This document shows positions 25,375 to 34,563 of a stretch of DNA of 64,000 bases, in pieces. The stretch is from Mucilaginibacter pineti (GTDB lineage: Bacteria > Bacteroidota > Bacteroidia > Sphingobacteriales > Sphingobacteriaceae). Made by a program: the position numbers and the translations under genes. The stretch lies in assembly GCF_900101875.1 (NCBI RefSeq), contig NZ_FNAI01000018.1, positions 62,001 through 126,000 on the forward strand, read 5' to 3'. Under the pieces are notes generated by a model that was given only the letters and a program-made list of their open reading frames with translations, was not told where the DNA came from and did no database searches. Every line of letters starts with the position of its first letter. Within the stretch, counting starts at the first letter, position 1.

Positions 25375-25990
25375 TTATTTTATCATACAATTAAAATCAA
25401 TACCAAAATTGTTCAATAACCCTTTTGAAAAGCTATAAACCGACAGGATTTTGGGGTGGCTGTATACTGAATTTTTTCCTGAACGAACCACTCTATGTAT
25501 TGGGGCAAGGCCGTACCTGCGTAGTAAGGTAAATTCATCAACAGGTATGGCTTTTTTTAGGAGTCGTGGCATGTTCGCACTTAGATATACCATCATACCT
25601 CCGAATCGCATAAGGATGATCGGCGCCTTCAATAAATTGATGTAGCGATTTTAAGGAGCGTACTGTCTGACTTTATTTCAATAGGAATAACCAGTTTGTT
25701 AAAGGTAGAGAGCAAATCAATTTCGGCATTGGATTGTTCTTTTCCCTAACCCAAAAATTCGGCGTTTGTGATGAAATACTTTGTAGTGATATAAGTTTCT
25801 AGATAATCAGGTGCGAAATAATTGCGCCTTTATATGCTAGTTCAGATCCTCCATTGCCAGCATCTTGGCCTAAATGCCCAAAGAATAATTTACCAAACCC
25901 GTATCTAAAAACTGTAGCCTGGGAGATCTCTTTAAATCTGATTTTATTGGCGGGGCCATGTCGGTGGTCGGATAGCTCAAACATACAATT
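25375..25990 (-). pseudogene. Remnant of an AAA-ATPase/DUF4143 family gene
   Basis: Leftward translation gives the typical C-terminal pieces of AAA_14/DUF4143 ATPases in several frames: 'ELAYKGAII' near 25830, then a stop-interrupted stretch reading 'GKEQSNAEIDLL' and 'KLVIPIEIKSDSTLLK' around 25660-25760, then 'SLHQFIEGADHPYAIRRYDG' in another frame. NAEID and IPIEIK are family hallmarks of the nuclease-like end. At least one in-frame stop and two frameshifts separate them, and the N-terminal ATPase is missing. Intact members resemble mobile-element or defence-associated ATPases; this one is dead. Confidence 0.65.
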
Positions 25991-26062
25991 TTTGCATCTC
26001 CAAGCGTCTTGAATGCTTCTCCCACCTCTCTAGACTGGTAGTTTGAATTGCCAACCCCCTAA

Positions 26063-26203
26063 TATTTGATACGCTCGTCTAAATACAGCGGCGTTCTGCG
26101 ATCCGAAGGTACAGACATCCTGCCGAACAGTTATACGCTGGCTAAAGACCTTTATTTCGACCTGATGAACGATTACCTGATGACCTTGTTTTCGCAGGCA
26201 TAA
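26063..26203 (+). pseudogene. Unidentified C-terminal gene fragment
   Basis: An open frame bounded by a stop at 26060 and ending at 26203 reads 'YSGVLRSEGTDILPNSYTLA' and then a helical 'KDLYFDLMNDYLMTLFSQA'. It has protein-like composition but no start or upstream body. I do not recognise the family. It adds to the debris between the XRE gene and the TlpA-like gene. Confidence 0.3.
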
Positions 26204-26266
26204 TTCTTTTGCGCCTGATCCAGTCATGATAATTATCACAGATAAATTCATTGGTAGCTATACTCT

Positions 26267-27355
26267 TTACGGTAATAATTTTTTTAGTTGATCATCTAAT
26301 GCTTCCCCTCGCAGGTTTTTGGCGATAATAATTCCATTTTGGTCAATCAAGAAGTTATCGGGGATAGCCGAAACGCCATACATCAGCGTGGCTTTGTTTT
26401 TATCGCCACGCAAGTCGCTTACATTTTCCCATATCAGCTGATCTTTCTTTACGGCCTGTAGCCACTGGCTTTTGTTCTCGTCCATCGACACACCCAAGAT
26501 CGCAAAACCCTTGTCCTTGAAGCGGGCATAAGTCTGTGCAAGCTGTGGGTTTTCCTCCCGGCAAGGGCCGCACCAGGAAGCCCAAAAATCCAGCAAAATA
26601 TATTTGCCTTTAATCTGCGATAGCCTGACCGCTTTTCCCTCGGTATTCAGTTGTTCAAAGTCGGTATAATGATCGCCCACTTTCGGGTTTTTGTTCAATG
26701 CCAGGTAATCCCTGATATTGCGGCCGTACTGTGTAGCCTTCATTTCCGGGCTCAGTCGCTCATAAAGCGCCTGCGCTATTTCCTTTCCCCACACGATCGC
26801 ATAAATATCCAGAATATTGGCTGATACCAAGGAATTCGGATAGTTTTTAACCCAATCTTTTTCAACTTCTTCTACCCTGTTACTAGATAGCCTGATCTGG
26901 GATATAAGGCTTTTACGTTCGGAACTGTCCCTTGTCTTAGCTAGAATTTGCCTCAGGCTGTCTGCTGCCTCGTTGAAAGGTTTTCGTAATCGGTCGAGCC
27001 GCCTGCTCTCATCTTCGGTGGCCGAGCCGCTGATCAAGCCTTTTTTAAATTCACCAGCCTTAACGGTTATATTGATAAGCGTGTTTTCCAACCAGAAACT
27101 TACATAGTTGGTGTATTTTGCGGTATGTAGGTATACCGGTACCGCTTTTTCAGCAATACGGCCCGTCATATTGAATTTTCCGCCGATGACACGGCATGAA
27201 TCAATTTGTATATCGGGTTTACCTGTACGCAGGTAAAGCCAGGTACTATCAGGTAACCCGGTAACTGTACCGTTGATCCGGTAACCAGGGGCAGCTGGGA
27301 TAAACGCAAAGGCCGATAAGATACAAGCAGCTAACAGAAGGAATAGATATTTCAT
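26267..27355 (-). CDS. DUF4369-like/TlpA thioredoxin-family protein
   Basis: A 362-residue exported protein (signal peptide ~1-22). Residues ~25-115 look like a DUF4369 beta-sandwich ('YRINGTVTGLPDSTWLYLRT'), followed by a helical linker rich in charged residues (about 118-200). The C-terminal TlpA/AhpC-type redoxin domain has 'LLDFWASWCGPCREENP' (CXXC active site) and 'YGVSAIPDNFLIDQNGIIIA' with the cis-Pro. This is a very common Bacteroidota periplasmic thiol-disulfide reductase architecture. It is divergent from the LytS/LytTR pair at 27540, and a 21-bp-spaced repeat lies in the shared promoter region, so it is a likely target of that pair. Confidence 0.9.
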   Translation of the reverse strand: MKYLFLLLAACILSAFAFIPAAPGYRINGTVTGLPDSTWLYLRTGKPDIQIDSCRVIGGKFNMTGRIAEKAVPVYLHTAKYTNYVSFWLENTLINITVKAGEFKKGLISGSATEDESRRLDRLRKPFNEAADSLRQILAKTRDSSERKSLISQIRLSSNRVEEVEKDWVKNYPNSLVSANILDIYAIVWGKEIAQALYERLSPEMKATQYGRNIRDYLALNKNPKVGDHYTDFEQLNTEGKAVRLSQIKGKYILLDFWASWCGPCREENPQLAQTYARFKDKGFAILGVSMDENKSQWLQAVKKDQLIWENVSDLRGDKNKATLMYGVSAIPDNFLIDQNGIIIAKNLRGEALDDQLKKLLP

Positions 27356-27459
27356 GATGCGGTTGAATTACTTATTCCAAAACTACACTGCACAACGATA
27401 GGATTTTCAAGAATTAGACCGGGGCGCTTATATTTTCGACGAGGTATTTTCACGGCAAG

Positions 27460-27492
27460 TTAGTCGAAAAAATACGGGGCTTAGTCGAAAAA
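27460..27492 (+). promoter_or_regulatory. Perfect 21-bp-spaced direct repeat TTAGTCGAAAAA (LytTR-like operator)
   Basis: The 12-mer TTAGTCGAAAAA occurs at 27460-27471 and again at 27481-27492, exactly 21 bp apart, in the promoter region between a divergent TlpA gene and a LytS/LytTR pair. The end of the second copy is 48 bases before the kinase start. A third CGA-containing inverted element (TTTTCGACGAGG) lies just upstream near 27433. The CGAAA core is shared with operators A-D. Confidence 0.72.
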
Positions 27493-27539
27493 GCTGTTAC
27501 GTTCATTTCCGGCCCAACTAATAATCTCTATTTTGCATC

Positions 27540-28619
27540 ATGAAGGCGACTCATTTTAAAATAGACCAGAAATACTTTTGGGTAGAGCTGAGTTTCCTGC
27601 TTTTTCTGTCCTTCGGTGTTTCGCTCATCAGCGACCTGGAGTACAGCGCCTATGAAAAGCACGACATTACCAAGTTTGCTGAGGATACCGGTTATCGGCT
27701 GATCACGGGCAGCTTTTCACTCATCATTTATGCCATCTATTACTTTGCGTTCCTAAAGCGCTATGTATTTGAACGCAAGATTATCGGCATTATTCTTTGC
27801 AGCGTTGGCTTTGTGATTGTGGATCAGTTAATTTATAAGTTTCCGAGTAACTGGGTGATTATTCATACCGACTTGGTTTCAAACAGTTTGAAAAAGCGGG
27901 CGGTTGAAGACCTTTTAAGGCCACATATTATTTTTACGTTCAATTATAGAGTTACCCGTTCTATAATTCCGTTAATTGGCTTGGCTTTTCTGATCAGGTC
28001 GCTCACCCAGGAACGGGAAATGAAAGAACTGAAAGAACAACAGCTGGTTTCTGAACTCAATTACCTGAAAGCTCAGCTCCACCCACATTTTTTTTTCAAC
28101 ACGATCAATAATATTTATGCGCTGGCGCTCAAGCAATCCACCCAAACTGCACCCATGGTAGCGCGGCTTGGTGAAATGATGCGATACATCCTCTATGAAG
28201 CCGACCAGTCAACTGTTCTCTTATCCCGGGAAATCACTTTTCTATCTGATTACATTGAAGTCGAAAAAATACGTTACCAGGAGCAAATGAGTATCCAATA
28301 TGACGTGCAGGGTATCCGGCCCGATTCCTACATGAAGCCGCTATTATTGCTGCCTTTTATTGAAAACGCATTCAAGCACGGATTGGAAGAAGAAACAAAA
28401 AACGGGTTTGTCCACATCGTAATCTGTCAGACGGACCAGAACCTCACCTTACAGGTGAGTAACAGTATCCCACAGGCCTTAAAAAAAGTAGCTATATCCG
28501 GGATCGGTATTCATAATGTGCGTAAAAGGCTGGATATCTTGTATCCTGACCGGTATCAGCTGGACATTAACGAGACACCCGCATTATATGAAGTGAATTT
28601 AATTCTGACTAACCCATGA
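27540..28619 (+). CDS. LytS-type membrane sensor histidine kinase
   Basis: A 359-residue kinase with about four hydrophobic segments in the first ~155 residues, a coiled-coil linker ('QEREMKELKEQQLVSELNYL'), the His_kinase motif 'AQLHPHFFFNTINNIYALAL', and an HATPase_c domain ('LLLPFIENAFKHGLEE', 'GIGIHNVRKRLDILYP'). Its stop overlaps the start of the LytTR regulator by four bases, so the pair is co-translated. The repeat at 27460-27492 suggests autoregulation and joint control of the divergent TlpA-like gene. Confidence 0.93.
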   Translation: MKATHFKIDQKYFWVELSFLLFLSFGVSLISDLEYSAYEKHDITKFAEDTGYRLITGSFSLIIYAIYYFAFLKRYVFERKIIGIILCSVGFVIVDQLIYKFPSNWVIIHTDLVSNSLKKRAVEDLLRPHIIFTFNYRVTRSIIPLIGLAFLIRSLTQEREMKELKEQQLVSELNYLKAQLHPHFFFNTINNIYALALKQSTQTAPMVARLGEMMRYILYEADQSTVLLSREITFLSDYIEVEKIRYQEQMSIQYDVQGIRPDSYMKPLLLLPFIENAFKHGLEEETKNGFVHIVICQTDQNLTLQVSNSIPQALKKVAISGIGIHNVRKRLDILYPDRYQLDINETPALYEVNLILTNP

Positions 28620-29290
28620 TCCGGTGTATTCTAATCGATGACGAACCTTTGGCGCTGGAGGTACTGGAGCATTTCATCAGCCGTACACCCCAATTGGAAT
28701 TAGTCGCTAAATGCGGCAATGCGCTTGATGCTTTTAAGGTCCTGCACGATCAGGAGGTCGACTTGATGTTTCTCGATATCAAAATGCCTGGCATCAGCGG
28801 CCTGGATTTTGTCAGTTCCCTGAAAACGCCTCCTGCTGTTATTTTCACCACTGCTTTCGCCGAACATGCGGTCAAAGGTTTCGAACTGGAAGCCATTGAT
28901 TACCTGCTCAAGCCGATCACTTTCGAAAGGTTTGAGAAAAGCATCCGCAAGCTGCTGAAGATGCGCCCTTCCGAACTGACGGATGCTAAAGATTATACCT
29001 ACTTCAAAGTGTCTGGCCGACTGATCAAACTTTTCCATGGGGATCTGCTGTATGCACAATCGGTGAAAGATTATATTTTAATCTGTACAAGGAGCGGCAA
29101 CCACCTGACGCACATGACGATGAAATACCTTGCCGAGCTATTGCCTTCACCTGCTTTTCTGCGGGTGCACCGTTCTTACCTGGTGAACCGAGCCGCGATC
29201 AGCCAGGCGGATAAAAACAACGTTTATGTGGGTAATGAGATCATACCGGTGGGCGAAAATTACCGCAGTAACTTGGAGAAAATTATGTGA
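28616..29290 (+). CDS. LytTR-family response regulator
   Basis: A 224-residue regulator with a receiver (Asp54 in FLDIKMPG, 'AIDYLLKPITFERF') and LytTR domain ('LLYAQSVKDYILICTRSG', 'FLRVHRSYLVNRAAI', 'IPVGENYR'). Full-length for the family and overlapped by its kinase gene. Expected to bind the direct repeat upstream of the kinase. No unusual residues. Confidence 0.94.
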   Translation: MIRCILIDDEPLALEVLEHFISRTPQLELVAKCGNALDAFKVLHDQEVDLMFLDIKMPGISGLDFVSSLKTPPAVIFTTAFAEHAVKGFELEAIDYLLKPITFERFEKSIRKLLKMRPSELTDAKDYTYFKVSGRLIKLFHGDLLYAQSVKDYILICTRSGNHLTHMTMKYLAELLPSPAFLRVHRSYLVNRAAISQADKNNVYVGNEIIPVGENYRSNLEKIM

Positions 29291-29505
29291 AATTGTAGTG
29301 GTGCCGACCTTATAATCTAATCACAATTATAAGCAAACTGCCATTGATAAGGATGTATTATAATACGGAGGTACCTATTTAAACCGACGGTTAGCCTCGC
29401 GAAAACTTTTGTTTCAAATATTCGCATAGTTCCGGTTCATAGCGTGGATTCGGATGACTGATGAAAAAAAGCCTATCGATTTAAGGCCAAGCTTTTTCCA
29501 GTGGT

Positions 29506-29718
29506 TTATTTTGTCATTCCAAAATCCAGCCGCTGTTTGTCAATCGCTTTATCACCGGATGCAGAAAATCGTATAAACGCATGTGGTGTAGTTAGTTTCA
29601 TGTGCAAAATGTCCCGTCTGCCCGGCGTATTGGTTATGGCAAAGCCTTTGCCGTGGGATTTAAAAAATTTGATAACTTCATTCATTGTGTCCAGCATGAA
29701 CCAGCCTTTGTGCCGCAA
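29506..29718 (-). CDS. Small hypothetical protein
   Basis: A 70-codon leftward frame encoding 'MNEVIKFFKSHGKGFAITNT' and 'PGRRDILHMKLTTPHAFIRF' and ending SASGDKAIDKQRLDFGMTK. The amphipathic and mixed composition looks more like protein than the overlapping frame on the other strand. I do not recognise a family. An internal Met at residue 8 may be the true start. It sits in an accessory stretch with several broken genes, so it may be a fragment. Confidence 0.4.
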   Translation of the reverse strand: MRHKGWFMLDTMNEVIKFFKSHGKGFAITNTPGRRDILHMKLTTPHAFIRFSASGDKAIDKQRLDFGMTK

Positions 29719-29754
29719 TTAGATGAACAGATTAAAATGTTCCGGCAGAAGCGA

Positions 29755-29961
29755 TTAATATGATTTCAGTTCTGGTATGGCTTTAGGCAAAAAGTTTTTA
29801 CCCAACTGCAACAGTGAGGGGCCAAGCTTTGTTCTAAATAGTATGAGAGACTGCATGTTGGGCCATTTATCCTTATCTTGCCACTTATACATCCCAAACT
29901 TTATAGAATCCAAGCCCTTAATGCTTTCCAATGGCCGTGTCTTTTTTCTACGTATTGGCAA
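29755..29961 (-). CDS. Small hypothetical ORF or gene fragment
   Basis: A 68-codon leftward frame with 'IKGLDSIKFGMYKWQDKDKW' followed by a helical end (LLQLGKNFLPKAIPELKSY). It has protein-like composition but no family is recognised. It lies just downstream of the truncated gene at 29993 and might be an unrelated fragment joined there. Confidence 0.3.
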   Translation of the reverse strand: MPIRRKKTRPLESIKGLDSIKFGMYKWQDKDKWPNMQSLILFRTKLGPSLLQLGKNFLPKAIPELKSY

Positions 29962-29992
29962 AATGATTTTATTCTCACATCACTATATTCAG

Positions 29993-30514
29993 TCAATTGG
30001 CTATCCGCTGAAGTACATCCGCTTGGCCGGAGCGTGCCAGGATGTCGGTCTTAAGATTTTCGTTAATGATCTCCGACACATCGCAGTTACGGTCTCCCGC
30101 GAGCATTTCAATCCCGATCAATACATAATTGTCTGACAGCGTTCCGCCGGAATACATTGGGCCCATAGTGATTGCCACCTTTGCAAGTTTACCGTCAGCA
30201 TATAGGGAACGTGTTCTTTCAATGATCCCGGACAGGTCCTTCGTATCTAAGAACAATAAAGTATTCTCACGTACGCTTTCATAAAATTTCTTATACTTTT
30301 TGATCCTTTCGATATAAAATTCAGCTGAGAAATATCTTACCCGCGCAAATTCTTTAAGTCCATTGCTTGCCCAGTCCAGATAAACTGTCTGTATGATACG
30401 TACACTGTCATCAAACGTCTTACCGGTTTTCAGCTGATCGAAAGCTTCCCAGAAATGCTTAATGTCGATCGTGATCACATCCTTTGCGTTTGGGGGCTCG
30501 AATGGCTTTAACAT
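29993..30514 (-). pseudogene. Truncated putative metalloprotease-like protein
   Basis: A 173-codon leftward frame starting MLKPFEPPNAKDVITIDIKH. It has a helical N-terminal region and 'LAKVAITMGPMYSGGTLSDN' then 'YVLIGIEMLAGDRNCDVSEI'. This layout resembles the part of DUF2268/GldB-like putative zinc proteases that lies before their HExxH motif. Here the frame stops shortly after, at LQRIAN, and no HExxH follows. I read it as a 3'-truncated gene, at low-moderate confidence; an intact unknown protein is the alternative. Confidence 0.4.
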
Positions 30515-31169
30515 TGAGCCGTGAGTTTATAACTTTAATAAACGGAAATATTTGGGCGGAAAGTGTGATGAATGTAAGTTCAATATTTTGTTAAATTGTT
30601 TGCCTGACTGTATTCCAGATGCCATGACCAGGTGTTTCTGTAGGAGGCACATCATTGGATTGTGTTACTCAGAAATCAAGTCTAACTAACGGTCAAATAA
30701 TGACCGCCGTTTCGGAACAGTGTGATTCATGGGTGCAGATAATCTTTCTGATGTCAAGGCTTTATAATGGATCTAAGTAAGGAAGTATAGAAAGCATCAT
30801 TTGCGAGTTACACGATATGAACGAAGGAACGGAAATTCTGCCGGGTTTAGATCAGGCTGTGGAAATTCTCGGCAAGCGGGAGCTGCCCGAACACCATTGT
30901 ATTTTCTAATTTGTATAATTCCGCTTTAAAGTCATGTTTTCGGGTTTAGCTCGCAATTGCTTCCACGCCTACAATAAAATTTAAAACCTTGCCTTCATTC
31001 TTACGCCAGACAACATCGTCCAAACAGCATTGGCTTGTCTTCTAATTTAACTTTTAAGCTTACAAACTGCAACCTTGCTATCGTGTTTTTAATTAATGAG
31101 AACTTTTTTTGCTTATGAGTGTATTGTAAGAGGCTCTAACATGGTGTTATTGCCATTACACTTATATAC
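30515..31169. other. Gene-poor stretch
   Basis: No intact gene seen. A + frame ending at 30909 reads 'MNEGTEILPGLDQAVEILGK' and looks like a fragment. A small hairpin (CGGTCA / TGACCG, 30690-30706) is present. The 3' part should contain the promoter for the barrel protein at 31170, but I could not place it. Confidence 0.4.
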
Positions 31170-31751
31170 ATGAAAAAGTTTACTTTATTTACAATTTTAG
31201 CAATTTCGTTGTCAACACTTACATTAAAGGCACAAATTCAAAAAGGCAACGTAATGGTTGGAGGCAACTTTGCCGATTTAAACCTAGGCTTAAATGGTGC
31301 GAAGGTGTTCAGTCTTGACATTACACCAAAAGCAGCTTGGTTTATTCAGGACAATGTGGCTCTGGGTGGCTATGTTAATCTCGGAATTAAAACTGCGAAA
31401 GGCTCCAGTACTACAACAAACTATGGCGTAGGTGCGCTTGGTCGTTATTACACCGGCTCTGATGTTCAGGTATTACGTCATGGACGTTTATTTGCTGAAG
31501 CAAATGTTGGAATTGGAGGTACCAATGTTAGCGATGGCGGAGGCCATACAAACGGATTAGATCTTGGCGTTGGTCCTGGTTTCGCTTATTTTATTACACC
31601 TAACATTGGTTTAGAGACTTTATTAAAATACAAAGGAGTGTTTGGGTTTGGAGATTCCTTTAATCAGTCCAATCTAGATCTATCGTTTGGACTACAGATT
31701 TATTTGCCGGGAAGAAGTACAGCAAATAAAGTAAAGAATGACGTAAGATAA
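31170..31751 (+). CDS. Small outer-membrane beta-barrel protein
   Basis: A 193-residue protein with a Sec signal (1-21, ending LKAQ) and alternating hydrophobic/polar strands typical of an eight-strand OmpA/OmpX-like barrel ('NVALGGYVNLGIKTAKGS', 'GLDLGVGPGFAYFITPNIGL', 'NLDLSFGLQIYLPG'). The last strands end before a charged tail (RSTANKVKNDVR) rather than in an aromatic residue. It is an independent transcription unit closed by a strong terminator. Function unknown; such proteins are structural or stress-related. Confidence 0.85.
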   Translation: MKKFTLFTILAISLSTLTLKAQIQKGNVMVGGNFADLNLGLNGAKVFSLDITPKAAWFIQDNVALGGYVNLGIKTAKGSSTTTNYGVGALGRYYTGSDVQVLRHGRLFAEANVGIGGTNVSDGGGHTNGLDLGVGPGFAYFITPNIGLETLLKYKGVFGFGDSFNQSNLDLSFGLQIYLPGRSTANKVKNDVR

Positions 31752-31766
31752 CATCTAAATATTATG

Positions 31767-31798
31767 AACGCCAAGCTAGATCAACTTGGCGTTTTTTT
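31767..31798 (+). terminator. Rho-independent terminator
   Basis: Perfect 9-bp stem AACGCCAAG (31767-31775) / CTTGGCGTT (31785-31793) with a 9-base loop and a run of seven T at 31792-31798, 16 bases after the barrel-protein stop. Confidence 0.9.
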
Positions 31799-32411
31799 GT
31801 TTATTGAAAACTCAGACAACGATTGGTAACTTAAATTTTGTTTGTAAAAATTAGATATCCAAACTTTAACTTCCGCTTTTAATCTCAACCTTGATTAGTA
31901 TGGCTGGTAACGGATCTATAGTTTTACTTAGACTGAAGGGTTACTAATTCAGACAAGCAAAAACATGACAGTGTTTGAATTGCTGAAAATCAGTGTTGGA
32001 TTTCAGCGATTTCCAGTCGGGTTAACGACCGTAGACAATTCGAGACGGAATAAATAGATTTCCTATTTTGACTTAATATAGATCATCCACACGATATAAT
32101 CAATGGATGGTTTCTTTGGTCTGGATGCTCGATTTCTTAAGAGCGGTGATTCCCGACGATTTAACGGGGCACTGATCTTCTTGAGCAGCTTTTATGGTAG
32201 GGGCTTAAGTCAAAAGGTCAAGTGAATCAATACCAAGCCATGTTTACATAATAACTTAAGCTGCTCAGATGGTAATTTCAAATGCTCTCTGTCGATTATT
32301 ATGCCGTCACAAAGTTTGTCAATAACCCATTCCTGCCGGATATGACCCCGTTCGGTGAATTCATTAACAGGAAGCCCGGTCACCGCCTTTGCCGCCAGAT
32401 CTAACCATAGG
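31799..32411. other. Gene-poor stretch with a possible leftward ORF
   Basis: About 600 bases with no clear gene. The only candidate is a leftward 70-codon frame (32210-32422) reading 'AAKAVTGLPVNEFTERGHIR' and 'DKLCDGIIIDREHLKLPSEQ', protein-like but unrecognised and overlapping the receiver remnant. A short hairpin (GCTGAAA / TTTCAGC, 31982-32007) is also visible. Confidence 0.35.
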
Positions 32412-32571
32412 CGCGCTGGCACTATTCAGGTGATCAAGCTGTCCGCGGCCAGTGAGATCGAGCTGATCGCAAGTGAATCCGAGCCAGAGATATCTGCGCA
32501 ATCCCTTCGATTTGGAAGATATGGCCGATAAGGTGATCCGCATCATTGATTCCGAGCCGCTGACTTGTTGA
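32412..32571 (+). pseudogene. Remnant of a response-regulator receiver domain
   Basis: Rightward translation gives the last third of a CheY-like receiver in two frames: 'VIKLSAASEIELIA' (matching the usual 'vI.LSA' strand 4) and, after a frameshift near 32495, 'NPFDLEDMADKVIRIIDSE' with the Pro-Phe pair that follows the conserved Lys in KPFD motifs. The Lys itself reads as Asn in this frame. The 5' two thirds, including the phospho-Asp, are missing. It converges on the PAS kinase at 32543, overlapping its 3' end by 29 bases. Confidence 0.6.
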
Positions 32572-34039
32572 GCGGCAACGTAAAATAAAAAACAGACCCT
32601 TTCCCCGTTTCGCTTTCCACCCAAATGCGGCCCCCGTGATGTTCCACGATCTCTGCACTAAGGTAGAGCCCAATACCGAACCCGGAAATATGACTGTTAG
32701 ATTTGACACGATAGAATCGCTCGAAAATCTTCTCACGATCCTCGGGCCTGATCCCGATGCCTTCATCGGCAATGCTCACCCGCAGTTCTCCCTCAAAGGC
32801 TTCGCAGCTGACCCATATCCTGGAGCCTTTCGGGGAATATTTGACCGCGTTGCTCAACAGGTTCGATAACACAGAACTTATTTTAGGCTGGTCGGCCTGG
32901 ACGACCGTTTTACCGCAGCTTTGCAGTTCAAAAATATGTGTGGTGCCTGCCAGGCTGACCTCTTCAATAACTTCACGGATCAGCCCGCCGATCAGGAAAG
33001 ACCGTCTTTCAATGGCTATTTTACCGGACTCCAGGCGTGATATATTGAGGAAGCCATTGATCAGCTGGCTCATCCTTTTTGTTTGCTGATTGGCCTTTTC
33101 CAGCGCACCGGTAACAAAGGTATCGTCACTTTTTCGCAGCTTGGTTTCGACCACTTGTAAGATGGCGGTTAGGGAGGTCAACGGTGTTTTTAGTTCGTGA
33201 CTGACCATACCGATAAAATCGCTCTTTCTTTGATCGTCTTCCTTGAGCCGCTGAATCTCGGTCGTGGAGCCCACCCACATGGTGATCTCTCCATTGTCGT
33301 CCAGCACCGGCGAGGCGATGTTCAGATGCCAGCGGTAATCACCCGCCGCATTTTTAAAACGCATCTCCATTTCTATCGGTTTCTTTTCTTTTGCGGCCGC
33401 AGCCAGGCGCTCAGTAAACACCGGGATCTCATCGGGATGCATCATCTGGTAATAACCGAAGTCCCGCAATTCTTCAAAGCTGAGGTGGGCGTAATCCAGC
33501 CATCGCTGATTGAAATAGGTTACCTCCCCGTTAGGCCTGGCATTACTGATCTTGGCGGGCACCAGGTCAGCCAGGAGCCGGAAGTGCCGCTCGCTGATCT
33601 CCAGCTTCTGACGCACCTTATCGGCCAATACCTGTTCGGTCACGTTGTTGGCCAACTGGATAATATAGGAAAGCGCCCCGTTATCATCAAAAACGGGTGT
33701 ATGGCTGGGGTCCCAGTAACGCGTGATAAATTTACCGGGATGGTGGATATCCGGCACGTCATAGCGCTGGATTCTCATTTTATGCGGTTTGCCGGTGCGC
33801 AGTACCTCCTGCAGGGAAGCGTTGATGTTTTTTACGCCACTGGCATCGGGCAGCTCCGGGTTTTCCGGGAAGGCCTCAAAAATATGTTTACCCACTATCG
33901 TTTCGCGCGTGGTTTCGGTCGCTTCCAGGTAAAGGTTGCTGGCGGTCAGAATATACAGCTCCGGTGACAGCACCAAATAAATATTCGGCGCTGTCTGCAG
34001 CATTTTCAGCATTTCAGAAGAGGGTCGATGTCCGGTCAT
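32543..34039 (-). CDS. PAS-domain sensor histidine kinase (soluble)
   Basis: A 498-residue cytoplasmic kinase without membrane segments: PAS domain 1 (about 10-135, 'SPELYILTASNLYLEATETT'), PAS domain 2 with PAC motif (about 148-270), HisKA ('SDFIGMVSHELKTPLTSLTA'), HATPase_c ('VLSNLLSNAVKYSPKGS', 'DEGIGIRPEDREKIFERFYR', 'FGIGLYLSAEIVEHHGG'). The first PAS lacks a LOV GxNCRFLQ motif. It is a close cousin in layout to the LOV kinase at 35366. No intact receiver gene is adjacent; the remnant at 32412 may be what is left of one, or the receiver at 35004 may serve both. Confidence 0.92.
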   Translation of the reverse strand: MTGHRPSSEMLKMLQTAPNIYLVLSPELYILTASNLYLEATETTRETIVGKHIFEAFPENPELPDASGVKNINASLQEVLRTGKPHKMRIQRYDVPDIHHPGKFITRYWDPSHTPVFDDNGALSYIIQLANNVTEQVLADKVRQKLEISERHFRLLADLVPAKISNARPNGEVTYFNQRWLDYAHLSFEELRDFGYYQMMHPDEIPVFTERLAAAAKEKKPIEMEMRFKNAAGDYRWHLNIASPVLDDNGEITMWVGSTTEIQRLKEDDQRKSDFIGMVSHELKTPLTSLTAILQVVETKLRKSDDTFVTGALEKANQQTKRMSQLINGFLNISRLESGKIAIERRSFLIGGLIREVIEEVSLAGTTHIFELQSCGKTVVQADQPKISSVLSNLLSNAVKYSPKGSRIWVSCEAFEGELRVSIADEGIGIRPEDREKIFERFYRVKSNSHISGFGIGLYLSAEIVEHHGGRIWVESETGKGSVFYFTLPLNKSAARNQ

Positions 34040-34134
34040 AGCAACAGCTAATATACAATGTTAAAATGGTTTGGATCAGCTGACTAATTGGCGCCCTTCC
34101 GCTACGATATGTTGATGATCTTCCTCATCAGCGC

Positions 34135-34557
34135 TTAATGATTTTTTTCCAATAAATCTAATGTTCGGCTATCCCGTTCTCCCTGGTAGCGCTTTTTCAG
34201 TATCTGGCCAAAAACAGGGAAGGTAGCAGGAACCGAGTCGAACAAACTATAGAGGATTTCAGTTTCAGATCTTCGGAGCTTTCAAAGACCGCCGTTGGGT
34301 CGTTAGTTTCCAATTCCAGGAAGGCTTTGCAAATATTCTGGTCCATCGGGAATCCGTTGCTTCTTTTATGTATTGATAGCACCACAGGATGTTTCAGTCG
34401 TCCCTAAACCGGCAACCTGCGGGAAGATATACCACATCCAATGACTGCGTTTGCGACCAGCTTTTATTTCATCATAGGCAATGGTACAATCACGCTTCTG
34501 GGCGTACTTAAAGCATTGTAAATTATTGTTTCCCATGATCATTACTTCAGTTTGCAT
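34135..34557 (-). pseudogene. DUF1810-family gene, frameshifted
   Basis: Leftward translation shows DUF1810 in three pieces. In one frame from 34557: 'FKYAQKRDCTIAYDEIKAGR' and 'KRSHWMWYIFPQVAGLG', the family hallmark. In another frame: 'ELETNDPTAVFESSEDLKLK'. Back in the first: 'FDSVPATFPVFGQILKKRYQ' and a final 'DSRTLDLLEKNH' stop at 34135-34137. Two compensating frameshifts and a lost central segment mark it as dead unless the sequence has errors. DUF1810 proteins are small enzymes-like proteins of unknown role; here it is accessory debris. Confidence 0.75.
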
Positions 34558-34563
34558 ACGGTA

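Noticed and set aside
29501..29722. Rightward ORF overlapping the leftward 29506 gene
   Set aside because: Its sequence has the patchy Cys/Pro/Arg-rich look of a shadow frame, while the opposite strand reads as a mixed helical protein.
33197..33967. Long rightward ORF inside the PAS kinase
   Set aside because: Antisense shadow of the well-supported kinase; no domain hallmarks.
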